Part shown: positions 54,607 through 62,796 of the stretch, in pieces
Layout of the letters: each line of letters opens with the position of its first letter
Numbering within the stretch: the stretch's first letter is position 1
Assembly: GCF_002224485.1 (NCBI RefSeq)
Contig: NZ_CP022463.1
Coordinates: 2,714,062 to 2,778,061 of the forward strand
Length of the DNA stretch: 64,000 nt
Direction of reading: 5' to 3'
From: Sinomonas sp. R1AF57
GTDB lineage: Bacteria; Actinomycetota; Actinomycetes; Actinomycetales; Micrococcaceae
Program-made: the position numbers and the translations under genes
Notes under the pieces: model-generated
Databases searched by the model: none
Told to the model about the DNA's origin: nothing
Seen by the model: the letters and a program-made list of their open reading frames with translations, nothing else

Positions 54607-54651
54607 TTGACACATCGCGGCTCATGAGATTACCTAATGAACATTCGGTAA
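54607..54651 (+). promoter_or_regulatory. paaI promoter with overlapping palindromic operator
   Basis: TTGACA (54607-54612), 17 bases, then TTACCT (54630-54635) as a weak -10. A 22-bp near-palindrome at 54630-54651, arms TTACCTAATG and CATTCGGTAA (nine of ten paired), covers the -10. Its reverse strand shares 15 of 22 bases with the operator at paaA (40713-40734). Confidence 0.6.
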
Positions 54652-54672
54652 AAAATTGCGAGAGGTGTCCCC

Positions 54673-55137
54673 ATGAGCGAAGTTGCTCCCGCCCACACGC
54701 TTGCCCACCCGATCCTCACGGACGACTACGCGACAGAGTGGATGGGCCTGACCGTCCTCGAGCTCGGTGACGGAACGGCCACGGTGGCGACGACCCTGCG
54801 CCGGGAGATGCTCAACGGCTTCGGGATCGCGCACGGGGGAATGCTCTTCGCCATTGCGGACTCCGCCTTCGCCCTCGCCTGCAACCCGCACACGCCCGAC
54901 GAGGCGCAGGCCAACACGGTCACCGTCGCCTCCGGCGTCGACGTGAACTTCCTCGCCCCCGCCCACGAGGGCGAGCTCATCACGGCAGTTGCTGCCCGCC
55001 GGGCCCACGCTGGCCGCAGCGGGATCTACGACGTCCAGGTCTTCTCCTCCCCCGCGGGCACTCCCCACACGGCCGAGGCCCCCGGTCGCCTGGTCGCCGA
55101 GTTCCGCGGCCGCTCGCGCACCATCCCCAAGCGCTGA
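54673..55137 (+). CDS. paaI: phenylacetic acid degradation thioesterase
   Basis: Hotdog-fold acyl-CoA thioesterase of 154 aa with the family core NGFGIAHGGMLFAIADSAFALACN and VNFLAPAHEGELI. Hydrolyses ring-hydroxylated or dead-end phenylacetyl-CoA thioesters, rescuing CoA. ATG at 54673 with Shine-Dalgarno GAGAGG. First gene of a small phenylacetate operon. Confidence 0.93.
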   Translation: MSEVAPAHTLAHPILTDDYATEWMGLTVLELGDGTATVATTLRREMLNGFGIAHGGMLFAIADSAFALACNPHTPDEAQANTVTVASGVDVNFLAPAHEGELITAVAARRAHAGRSGIYDVQVFSSPAGTPHTAEAPGRLVAEFRGRSRTIPKR

Positions 55138-55252
55138 GCCGCGCCGCCATCACCCGCACCCGCGCAGGACGGCGACCGCTCGCCGTCGTGCGCGCCGCCC
55201 AGACCCGCCCGAACCCCGCCCCCACCCAGCCCGACAATGAAGTGAGCCCGCC

Positions 55253-56605
55253 GTGACCCAGACCGCATCCGCCCCCGAGACCCCGAAGACCTCCGCCTTC
55301 GGCCCCGCCGTCCTCGATGCCGAGGAGACGATGAGCCGGGACGAGATCGAGGCCCTCCAGCTGACCCGCCTCAAGGAGACGGTGAAGTACGCGTACGAGC
55401 GCGTCCCGCACTACACGCGCAAGTTCGACGAGGCCGGCGTCCGCCCCGAGGACCTCAAGGAGCTCGACGACCTCGCCAAGTTCCCGTACACCACGAAGGA
55501 GGACCTCCGCGAGGAGTACCCCTTCGGCATGTTCGCGGTGCCGATGAACGAGGTCACCCGCATCCACGCCTCCTCCGGCACCACCGGGCGCCCCACCGTG
55601 GTCGGCTACACGAAGCAGGACCTCGACACATGGGCCACGATCGTGGCCCGCTGCTTCCGCGCCGCCGGCGTCCGCCCCGGCATGAAGGTCCACAACGCCT
55701 ACGGCTACGGCCTCTTCACGGGCGGCCTCGGGGCCCACTCCGGCATCGAGAAGCTCGGGGCGACCGTCATCCCGATGTCCGGCGGCCAGACCGAGAAGCA
55801 GATCCAGCTCATCGAGGACTTCGCCCCGGACGCGATCTGCTGCACGCCAACCTACCTGCTCACCATCGGTGACGCGATGATGCACAAGGGCATCGACCCG
55901 CGGAAGACCTCGCTGAAGTACGCGGTCCTCGGCGCCGAGCCGTGGACCAACGAGATGCGCGCCGAGCTCGAGGAGATGTTCGACCTCAAGGCGAGCGACA
56001 TCTACGGCCTCTCCGAGGTCATGGGTCCGGGCGTGGCCGGCGAGTCCTTCGAGACCCAGGACGGCTCGCACATCTGGGAGGACCACTTCCGCCCGGAGAT
56101 CGTGGACCCGTTCGACCTTGCCAAGACCAAGTCGGACGGCGAGACCGGCGAGCTCGTCTTCACGTCCCTGACCAAGCAGGCCCTGCCGATCATCCGCTAC
56201 CGGACCAAGGATCTCTCCACGCTGCTCCCCGGCACTGCCCGCCCGGGCCACCGCCGTATGGGCCGCATCTCGGGCCGCACCGACGACATGATCATCCTGC
56301 GCGGCGTGAACCTGTTCCCGTCCCAGATCGAGGAGATCGCCCTGCGGATCCCCGAGCTGAGCCCGCACTTCCAGCTCATCCTCACCCGCCCCGAGGGCCG
56401 CCGCATGGACGACCTCACGATCAAGATCGAGCCGCGCGAGGGCACCACCCCGGAGCAGCGCCAGGCTGCCGGCTCCACGCTGCGCCAGCAGATCAAGATC
56501 CACATCGGGTCCTCCTGCACGATCGACGTCGTCGAGCCGGGCTCGCTCGAGCGCTCCAACGGCAAGCTCCGCCGCATCTACGACCTCCGCGACCAGAAGG
56601 CGTAG
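55253..56605 (+). CDS. paaK: phenylacetate-CoA ligase
   Basis: Activates phenylacetate to phenylacetyl-CoA with ATP, the entry step to the PaaABCDE pathway. The 450-aa ANL enzyme has the P-loop ASSGTTGRPTVVGYT, the adenylate-binding YGLSEVMGPG, and YRTKDLSTLL, GRTDDMIILRG with hinge residues. Length is normal. The start is the GTG at 55253; the alternatives upstream lack conservation. Gap of about 115 bases from paaI holds the 15-base recurrent element at 55182-55196. Confidence 0.95.
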   Translation: MTQTASAPETPKTSAFGPAVLDAEETMSRDEIEALQLTRLKETVKYAYERVPHYTRKFDEAGVRPEDLKELDDLAKFPYTTKEDLREEYPFGMFAVPMNEVTRIHASSGTTGRPTVVGYTKQDLDTWATIVARCFRAAGVRPGMKVHNAYGYGLFTGGLGAHSGIEKLGATVIPMSGGQTEKQIQLIEDFAPDAICCTPTYLLTIGDAMMHKGIDPRKTSLKYAVLGAEPWTNEMRAELEEMFDLKASDIYGLSEVMGPGVAGESFETQDGSHIWEDHFRPEIVDPFDLAKTKSDGETGELVFTSLTKQALPIIRYRTKDLSTLLPGTARPGHRRMGRISGRTDDMIILRGVNLFPSQIEEIALRIPELSPHFQLILTRPEGRRMDDLTIKIEPREGTTPEQRQAAGSTLRQQIKIHIGSSCTIDVVEPGSLERSNGKLRRIYDLRDQKA

Positions 56606-56668
56606 CACCCACTCCTCCCCGTGGCCGCCGGTCCTGCCGGCGGCCACGGCCTCCCTAGACTGGATCCC

Positions 56669-57322
56669 ATGCCCACCCTCCCCGCCACCACCAACGGCAC
56701 CACCAGCAGCGGCACCACCACCAACGGTGCCACCACAGGCCGGCGCGGCCGCCCCGGATACGACCAGCAGACCGTGCTCAACGTCGCGGTCGAGGTCTTC
56801 AACCGTCACGGCTACGACGCCACGAGCATGGGCATCCTCGCCGAGAACCTCGGCATCTCGAAGTCCGCGATCTACCACCACGTGCCGTCCAAGGAAGACC
56901 TGCTCTCGCTCGCGCTCGAGGAAGCCCTGGGCGGCCTCGAATCGGTGTGGGCCTCGCCCGAGGCCCAGTCCGGGACAGCGGAGCACCGCCTCGAATTCGT
57001 GGTCCGCTCCACCGTGCGGGTCCTGACCGAGAAGCTGCCGTTCGTCACGCTCCTGCTGCGCCTGCGCGGCAACACCGAGACCGAGCGCGCCGCCCTGGAA
57101 CGGCGGCGCAGCTTCGACCGCAAGGTCGCGGAGCTCATCGGCGCGGCCCGCGAGGAGGGCACCCTGCGGAAGGACATCGACCCGCGCACGGTCTCGCGCC
57201 TCCTGTTCGGCACCATCAACTCGATCGTCGAGTGGTACCGCCCCGGCGGCTCGCTCACGCCCGAGAGGCTCGCGGACGACGTCGTGACCGTGGTCTTCGA
57301 CGGCCTGCACACCCGCAGCTGA
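56669..57322 (+). CDS. paaR: TetR-family regulator, probably PaaR
   Basis: A 217-aa TetR protein with a helix-turn-helix (AVEVFNRHGYDATSMGILAE ... LGISKSAIYHHVPSKEDLL) after a low-complexity Thr/Asn/Gly/Ser N-terminus of about 25 residues. Third gene of paaI-paaK-paaR, so it is the obvious candidate to bind the operators at 40711-40734 and 54630-54651, releasing them in response to phenylacetyl-CoA as known for PaaR/PaaX-type repressors. ATG at 56669. Confidence 0.87.
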   Translation: MPTLPATTNGTTSSGTTTNGATTGRRGRPGYDQQTVLNVAVEVFNRHGYDATSMGILAENLGISKSAIYHHVPSKEDLLSLALEEALGGLESVWASPEAQSGTAEHRLEFVVRSTVRVLTEKLPFVTLLLRLRGNTETERAALERRRSFDRKVAELIGAAREEGTLRKDIDPRTVSRLLFGTINSIVEWYRPGGSLTPERLADDVVTVVFDGLHTRS

Positions 57323-57375
57323 GAGCCGCCCGACAGTCCTTGATATTTGGCCAGCGCCGTGCCCACGCTGGGTCC

Positions 57376-58182
57376 ATGGCCGTACGGATCTCGCAGGAAC
57401 TCAAGAGGCTGCTCCCCCAGCTGCGCTACGAGCCCACCGCCAAGCGCCTCCGCGCGAAGCTCGGCGACGCGCTCGTGCTCGACTCGCAGCGCGCCGTCGT
57501 GCTCTGGGAGCCGGACCGGTACCTGCCGGTGCACGCGGTGCCCGCGGACGACGTCGTCGCGCGCCTCGAGCCCGGCCCGTCGCCCGGCGCCGTCCCGCCG
57601 GAGCGCCCGGGGCCACCGAGCTCACCGTTCCCCTTCGCGCCGCACACGGCCGACGGCGAGCCGCTCGCCGTCCGCGTGGGCGGCACCCTCGTGCCCGGTG
57701 CCGCGTTCAGGCTCGCCGACCCCGATCTGGCCGGGTACGTGGCCTTCGACACCGATGCGTTCTCCTGGTTCGAGGAGGAGGAGCCCATCCTGGGGCACCC
57801 CCGGGACCCGTTCAGCCGCATCGACGTGCGCGCCTCGAAGGCCCACGTGCGCGTCCTGCTCGGCGGCGTCGTGCTCGCGGACTCCGCCTCCACGGTGCGG
57901 CTCTTCGAGGGCCGGCTCCCGCCGCGCAGCTACTTCCACCCGGACGACATCCGGTGGGAGCATCTGGTCCCCGACCCGCTGCGCACGGTGTGCCCGTACA
58001 AGGGCGTCGCGAAGTACTGGGCGGCGCCCGGCCTCGGCGACGGGCGGCCCGTGGCCTGGAGCTATGGCCCCTATTTCCCGGAGATGCTGCAGATCCAGGA
58101 CCGCATCGCATTCTTCGACGAGCGCGTGGACGTCGAGGTCGACGGGGTCGTCCAGGGGCGGCCGAGGACGACGTGGTCCTAG
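57376..58182 (+). CDS. double DUF427-domain protein
   Basis: A 268-aa protein with two DUF427 copies: the first at about 20-110 is weaker, the second (about 150-260) has VRASKAHVRVLLGGVVLADS, RSYFHPDDIRWEHL, CPYKGVAKYW and a DERVDVEVDG end. DUF427 is a small beta-rich domain of unknown function, and duplicated forms are frequent in actinobacteria. ATG at 57376. The stop codon TAG directly precedes the palindrome at 58183-58200. Confidence 0.82.
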   Translation: MAVRISQELKRLLPQLRYEPTAKRLRAKLGDALVLDSQRAVVLWEPDRYLPVHAVPADDVVARLEPGPSPGAVPPERPGPPSSPFPFAPHTADGEPLAVRVGGTLVPGAAFRLADPDLAGYVAFDTDAFSWFEEEEPILGHPRDPFSRIDVRASKAHVRVLLGGVVLADSASTVRLFEGRLPPRSYFHPDDIRWEHLVPDPLRTVCPYKGVAKYWAAPGLGDGRPVAWSYGPYFPEMLQIQDRIAFFDERVDVEVDGVVQGRPRTTWS

Positions 58183-58200
58183 ATGGCAACGCGTTGCCAT
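58183..58200. promoter_or_regulatory. perfect 18-bp palindrome, LacI-type operator candidate
   Basis: ATGGCAACGCGTTGCCAT, perfect with a central CG as in LacI/GalR operators. It lies 4 bases upstream of the -35 at 58205. Confidence 0.6.
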
Positions 58201-58204
58201 GGGG

Positions 58205-58233
58205 TTGGCTTCGGCGCCGAGCCGACCTATAGT
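58205..58233 (+). promoter_or_regulatory. promoter of the sugar dehydrogenase gene
   Basis: TTGGCT (58205-58210), 17 bases, TATAGT (58228-58233). A transcript starting about 58240 would contain the two hairpins described next. Confidence 0.65.
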
Positions 58234-58242
58234 CGGAAAGTG

Positions 58243-58304
58243 ACCTGCATCTCAACGGCGCGATGCAGGTTTTTCTCTGCCTGCTTCCGGGTAGGCAGGT
58301 GAGG
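58243..58304 (+). promoter_or_regulatory. leader with terminator-like and Shine-Dalgarno-covering hairpins
   Basis: Hairpin 1: ACCTGCATC (58243-58251) pairs with GATGCAGGT (58262-58270), followed at once by TTTTT, the form of an intrinsic terminator. Hairpin 2: CTGCCT (58277-58282) pairs with AGGCAG (58293-58298), which overlaps the Shine-Dalgarno AGGCAGG of the gene at 58307. The leader could therefore be regulated by attenuation or by access to the ribosome site. No known riboswitch class recognised. Confidence 0.55.
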
Positions 58305-58306
58305 TT

Positions 58307-59431
58307 GTGCCCGCTCTTGCGCGCCGAACGTTCCTCGCGCTGCTCGGGGCCAGTGGCGGCGCCGCGGCACTCGCCGCGTGCACGCCGTCGAACGCCCCGA
58401 ACCCTCCGACGAATCCCGGATCTGGCGCGGCGGGCTCGGGGACGGGAGGGCCCGGCGGGGACGGCGGGCCCCGGGTCACCCGCACGGTGGCCGAGCGGCT
58501 CTCCACACCGTGGTCGATCGCCTTCCTGCCCGACGGCTCCGCCTTCGTCTCGGAGCGGGACTCGGGCCGGATCCTGCGCCTGGGAGCCGGCGGCGACCCC
58601 CGCGAAGCGGCGCCGATCGCAGTGCGCACCGACACAAGCGAGGGCGGCCTCCTCGGCCTCGAAGCGGCCCCCGACTTCGCCAGCAGCGGCACCCTCTACG
58701 CCTACTACACAGCGGAGCGATCGAACCGCGTCGTCTCCCTGCACTGGGACGGCAGCTCCCTGGGCGGTGAGCGCGTCCTCGTCGATGGGATCCCCGAGGC
58801 CCCCATCCACAACGGCGGCCGGATCAAGGCCGGCCGCGACGGGTTCCTCTACATCGGGACCGGCGATGCAACGAACCGCTCCTCGTCCCAGGACCGTGCA
58901 AGCCTCGACGGGAAGGTCCTGCGCGTCGCGTCCGACGGCGCGCCGGCGGACGGCAACCCCTTCGGCAACCGGGTCTTCACCTACGGGCACCGGAACGTCC
59001 AAGGCCTCGCGTGGGACTCCTCGGGCCGGCTCTGGGCCAGCGAGCTCGGACCTGACCGGGACGACGAGCTCAACCTCCTCCAGGCCGGCTCGCAGTACGG
59101 CTGGCCCTCCGTGACCGGCGCCCGGTCGAGCAACGGGAGCGTCCCCGCCGTCCACGTCTGGCCCTCGACGGCGGACGCGTCCCCCAGCGCGCTGGCGATC
59201 GTCGACGACGTCGCGTACGTCGCGTGCCTCCGTGGGGAGCGGCTGTGGCGCCTCCCCCTGCCGGCCGCGGGCTCGACCGGGGACGGCAGCGGGCAGCTCC
59301 CCGGGGCTACCGAGCATTTCCGCGGCCAGTACGGCCGGCTCCGGGATGTCGTGCAGGTGCCCGGCCAGCGGGAGCTGTGGATCGCGACGAACGAGGGCTC
59401 GAACTCGAGGATCCTCGCCGTCGCGATCTGA
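58307..59431 (+). CDS. PQQ-type soluble sugar dehydrogenase, lipoprotein
   Basis: A 374-aa beta-propeller enzyme of the soluble glucose/aldose dehydrogenase family. Twin-arginine-like ARRTFLALLGAS (R6, R7) and lipobox LAAC (C25) suggest export and lipid anchoring. A Gly/Ser-rich linker is followed by LSTPWSIAFLPDGSAFVSER, LLGLEAAPDF, IHNGGRIKAGRDGFLYIGTGD, GHRNVQGLAWDSSG, GPDRDDELNLLQAGSQYGWP. PQQ or a related cofactor is assumed from the family; no PQQ synthesis genes are in the window. GTG start at 58307. Confidence 0.88.
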   Translation: MPALARRTFLALLGASGGAAALAACTPSNAPNPPTNPGSGAAGSGTGGPGGDGGPRVTRTVAERLSTPWSIAFLPDGSAFVSERDSGRILRLGAGGDPREAAPIAVRTDTSEGGLLGLEAAPDFASSGTLYAYYTAERSNRVVSLHWDGSSLGGERVLVDGIPEAPIHNGGRIKAGRDGFLYIGTGDATNRSSSQDRASLDGKVLRVASDGAPADGNPFGNRVFTYGHRNVQGLAWDSSGRLWASELGPDRDDELNLLQAGSQYGWPSVTGARSSNGSVPAVHVWPSTADASPSALAIVDDVAYVACLRGERLWRLPLPAAGSTGDGSGQLPGATEHFRGQYGRLRDVVQVPGQRELWIATNEGSNSRILAVAI

Positions 59432-59453
59432 CAGCCCGGCGCACCGTCCCCTC

Positions 59454-59525
59454 GTTGAGGGGTCATGTCCCTGTGGCCAATGTGAGGAAGACGGCTCCTT
59501 ACCGGCAGGGACATGACCCCTCAAC
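59454..59525. repeat. gene-less inverted pair of the 20-bp REP-like repeat
   Basis: Exact copies of the 20-mer at 59454-59473 (forward) and 59506-59525 (inverted) with a 32-base centre, forming a 20-bp perfect stem. Lies between the convergent sugar dehydrogenase and mtlD genes, so it may also terminate transcription. The inverted copy overlaps the mtlD stop codon (59521-59523). Confidence 0.93.
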
Positions 59526-60708
59526 GGGAGCGGCGGGCCTCCGTCACGAGGGCGACCACGCGGTCGTGCAGCGGGTGCCCGGCGTCGAGGCCGGTGATCT
59601 CCTCGGCCAGCTCCGCGTCCGACGCCCCCGACGCGAGCAGGGCCTGGAGGCGGACGGCCTCCTCGTCGTCGTGCGCGTCGAAGGCGAGGGCCGCGCCCAT
59701 GGCCGCGAGGAGCGCATCCGCCGGCATGCCCCGCTCGGCGAGCTCGGCGGCGGGGCCGACGAACCGCTCATGCCGGGACAGCTTCCGCAGCGGGGCACGG
59801 CCCACGCGCTCGACCGTGTCTGGCAGCTCGGCGTTGGCGAAGCGGCCGAGGATCTTCGTCACGTACGCCTGCTGCTGCTCCGGGGCGAACCCGTATTTGG
59901 CCACGAGGAGGGCCTTCGTCTCGGCGAGCACCGCCTCGACCTTCGCGCGGACGTCCGGGTCGGCGAGGGCGTCCGAGATCTTCTCGGCGCCGGCACGGCG
60001 CCCGAAGTACGCGGCGGAGGCGTGCCCGGTGTTAACCGTGAAGAGCTTGCGCTCGATGTACGGGCCGAGCGAATCGACCCAGGTCACGCCCGGGATCTCG
60101 GGAGCGGCGTCCCCGAAGGGACCCTTCTCGATGGCCCACTCGAAGTAGGGCTCGACACGCACGTCGAGTCCGCCGCCCGCCTCCTGGGTCGGGACGATCC
60201 GGTCCACCGCCGTGTTGGCGAAGACCGCCCGGGCATCCACCGCGCCGTCGTCCAGCCCTTCCCCTGCCGCAGCGGAGCGGATCTCCTTCTCCAGGATGTC
60301 CGTGGCATTGATCGCGTTCTCGCACGCCATGACGGCGAGCGGCGCCGCGCCGGCGGGGCGCGCCGCGATCCCGCGGGCGATGGCCGGCGCGACGAACTTC
60401 AGGATGTTCGGCCCCACCGCGGTGGTGACGACGTCGGCCGCCGCGATCCGCTCGACCAGCCCGGCCTCGTCGGTGGCCGAGTTCACGGCGGTGTAGCCGT
60501 CCACGGCATGGTCCGTGCCGCCCTCGCCGACCTCGTGCACCGTGTACGACGGCGTGTCGTTGAGCGCGTCGATGAGGGGCGCCGCGACGTCGGCGAACAC
60601 GAGTCGGTAGCCGGCGTTGTGCAGGAGGAGCCCGACGAACCCCCTGCCGATGTTTCCGGCACCGAAGTGGACTGCGGTCTTCTGCTGTTCCGACGGCGCG
60701 CCGCTCAC
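59521..60708 (-). CDS. mtlD: mannitol-1-phosphate 5-dehydrogenase
   Basis: Oxidises mannitol-1-phosphate to fructose-6-phosphate with NAD. The 395-aa product has the Rossmann motif HFGAGNIGRGFVG, an internal GPNILKFVAPAIARG segment, and the substrate-binding KLFTVNTGHASAAYFGRRAG. GTG at 60708 overlaps the mtlA stop (GTGA). The stop codon and the last bases lie inside a copy of the 20-bp REP-like repeat, so the repeat now supplies the C-terminal end of the protein. Confidence 0.95.
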   Translation of the reverse strand: MSGAPSEQQKTAVHFGAGNIGRGFVGLLLHNAGYRLVFADVAAPLIDALNDTPSYTVHEVGEGGTDHAVDGYTAVNSATDEAGLVERIAAADVVTTAVGPNILKFVAPAIARGIAARPAGAAPLAVMACENAINATDILEKEIRSAAAGEGLDDGAVDARAVFANTAVDRIVPTQEAGGGLDVRVEPYFEWAIEKGPFGDAAPEIPGVTWVDSLGPYIERKLFTVNTGHASAAYFGRRAGAEKISDALADPDVRAKVEAVLAETKALLVAKYGFAPEQQQAYVTKILGRFANAELPDTVERVGRAPLRKLSRHERFVGPAAELAERGMPADALLAAMGAALAFDAHDDEEAVRLQALLASGASDAELAEEITGLDAGHPLHDRVVALVTEARRSR

Positions 60709-62741
60709 GCGTTCACCTTTCCGAGGATGTCCAGGATCTCGTCCACGCTCGAGGCCGCCTCGAGGCGCGCGACCTCCTCCTTGTTGCCGAAGACCTTGGC
60801 GATCTTGGCCAGGATGCCGAGGTGCTCCTTGTTCTTGCCGGCGATCCCGACGACGAACTTGACCGGCTTGCCGTTCCAGTCGATCGGGTCGGCGTAGCGG
60901 GCGAACGTCACGGCCGAGGCCTTGATGTGGTCCTTCGCCTCGTTGGTGCCATGCGGAATGGCGAGGAAGTTGCCCATGTAGGTCGACACGGAGCCTTCGC
61001 GCTCGTGCATCGCCGCGGTGTACTGCCCGTCGACCGCGTCCACGGCCATGAGCAGGCGCCCGGCTTCGTCGATCGCTCCGGCCATGTCCGCTGCCCCGCC
61101 CTGCAGGAGGACGGACTCGCGGCGCAGCACCTGCCTGGCTTCAGCGGGCGCCTCGCCTGCCGTGGTGGACGGTGCCGTGGCGGGCGACGCCGGGGCCGCG
61201 GCGGCCGCGGCCGGCGCACCTGCCGCCGGGGCCGACTCGCCAGCCGAGGCCTCCGGCCCGGCGTCGAGCGACTCGACGATCTCGTCGTACCGGGGGCTGC
61301 CCATGAAGTTGTCGACCGTCACGATCTGCGCGCTCGGCGTCTTCTGACGGGCTCGGAGGGCGAGGTCCTGGTGGACCACGACCATGTCGTACGTGTCGGT
61401 GAGGCTCGCGATGGACGAGTTGGTGACCGTGACCTCGTCGTGGCCCGCGGCCTTGATCTTGTTGCGCAGCACCGAGGCGCCCATTGCGGAGGAGCCCATG
61501 CCGGCGTCGCACGCGAAGACGATGTTCCTGACGCCGGTTCCCGTGAGGGTCGCGACGCCGCCGCCGGCGGCCGCACCGCCGAGGACGCTGGAGGCCATGG
61601 ACTTCCTGCCCTTCATGCTCTCCATCTGGGTCGTGGCGGCCTGCAGGTCGCCCTCGCCCTTGTCCTTGGAGGTGCGCAGGATGATCGACGCGATGACGAA
61701 GGAGACGGCGCACGCGAGGATCACGGCCAGAATCACCCCGATGTAGCTGTCCCTCGAGGTCTGCGCGAGGACGGCGATGATGGAGCCCGGGGCGGCAGGG
61801 GCGACGAGGCCGGAATGGGTGATCGCGAGGGTCGCGATGCCGGTCATGCCGCCGCCGATGGTGGCGAGGATGAGGATCGGCTTCATGAGCACGTACGGGA
61901 AGTAGATCTCGTGGATGCCGCCGAGGAAGTGGATGATCGCCGCGCCCGAGGCCGAGGCCTTCGCAGCGCCGCGGCCGAAGAACATGTACGCGAGCAGGAC
62001 GCCCAGGCCCGGCCCGGGGTTTGCCTCGAGGAGGAACAGGATCGACTTGCCCTGCTCAAGGGACTGCTGGGTGCCGAGCGGGGTGAGGACGCCGTGGTTG
62101 ATGGCGTTGTTGAGGAACAGGACCTTCGCGGGCTCGATGAGGAGCGAGGTGAGCGGGAGGAGCCCGTTGTTGACGAGGAACTGCACGGCGTCGCCGGCCA
62201 CCTTGCTGCCGGCCTCGACGACTGGTGCAATGCCGTAGAAGCCGATGAGTGCCAGGATCGCGGCCCATATTCCGGCGGAGAAGTTGTTGATGAGCATCTC
62301 GAAGCCGGGCCGGATCTTGTGGGACCAGATCGCATCCAGCTTCTTCATGGTCCAGCCGCCGAGCGGCCCCATGATCATGGCGCCGACGAACATCGGGATG
62401 CCGGCGCCGACGATGACGCCCATGGTCGCGATGGCCCCGACCACGCCGCCGCGCATGTCATACACAGCCTTGCCGCCGGTGTAGGCGATGAGGAGCGGCA
62501 GGAGGTAGGTGATCATCGGGCCCACGAGGCCGACATAGGCCTTGCCGGTCGCGGGGTCGGTCCCCCAGCCGCCCAGCTGGGGCACGGGGAGGAAGCCCTT
62601 CTCGATGAAGAGCGCGGTGATGAGGCCCCAGGCGATGAAGGCGCCGATGTTGGGCATGATCATGCCGGAGAGGAAGGTGCCGAACTTCTGCACCCCGGCC
62701 CGGGCCGTGTGCAGGCGCGAAGGCGCTGCTGTGGTCGACAT
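60705..62741 (-). CDS. mtlA: PTS mannitol transporter, IICBA
   Basis: Takes up mannitol and phosphorylates it to mannitol-1-phosphate. The 678-aa product has a membrane IIC domain (1 to about 345), IIB with phosphocysteine C411 (ACDAGMGSS), an Ala/Pro/Ser-rich linker (about 500-540), and IIA with phosphohistidine H597 (IPHGTNEA). All domains are complete. ATG at 62741 with AGGA Shine-Dalgarno. Upstream of mtlD; TetR-like regulator and ptsI follow on the left of the general PTS. Confidence 0.95.
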   Translation of the reverse strand: MSTTAAPSRLHTARAGVQKFGTFLSGMIMPNIGAFIAWGLITALFIEKGFLPVPQLGGWGTDPATGKAYVGLVGPMITYLLPLLIAYTGGKAVYDMRGGVVGAIATMGVIVGAGIPMFVGAMIMGPLGGWTMKKLDAIWSHKIRPGFEMLINNFSAGIWAAILALIGFYGIAPVVEAGSKVAGDAVQFLVNNGLLPLTSLLIEPAKVLFLNNAINHGVLTPLGTQQSLEQGKSILFLLEANPGPGLGVLLAYMFFGRGAAKASASGAAIIHFLGGIHEIYFPYVLMKPILILATIGGGMTGIATLAITHSGLVAPAAPGSIIAVLAQTSRDSYIGVILAVILACAVSFVIASIILRTSKDKGEGDLQAATTQMESMKGRKSMASSVLGGAAAGGGVATLTGTGVRNIVFACDAGMGSSAMGASVLRNKIKAAGHDEVTVTNSSIASLTDTYDMVVVHQDLALRARQKTPSAQIVTVDNFMGSPRYDEIVESLDAGPEASAGESAPAAGAPAAAAAAPASPATAPSTTAGEAPAEARQVLRRESVLLQGGAADMAGAIDEAGRLLMAVDAVDGQYTAAMHEREGSVSTYMGNFLAIPHGTNEAKDHIKASAVTFARYADPIDWNGKPVKFVVGIAGKNKEHLGILAKIAKVFGNKEEVARLEAASSVDEILDILGKVNA

Positions 62742-62796
62742 GAGTTTTCCTGCTTTCGTCTCAGGAGGCAGCATGCGGCTGCGGGGAGGGGTGGGA

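Noticed and set aside
56947..57375. Long N-terminal extension of the DUF427 gene
   Set aside because: It overlaps paaR in another frame and is Arg-rich shadow sequence.
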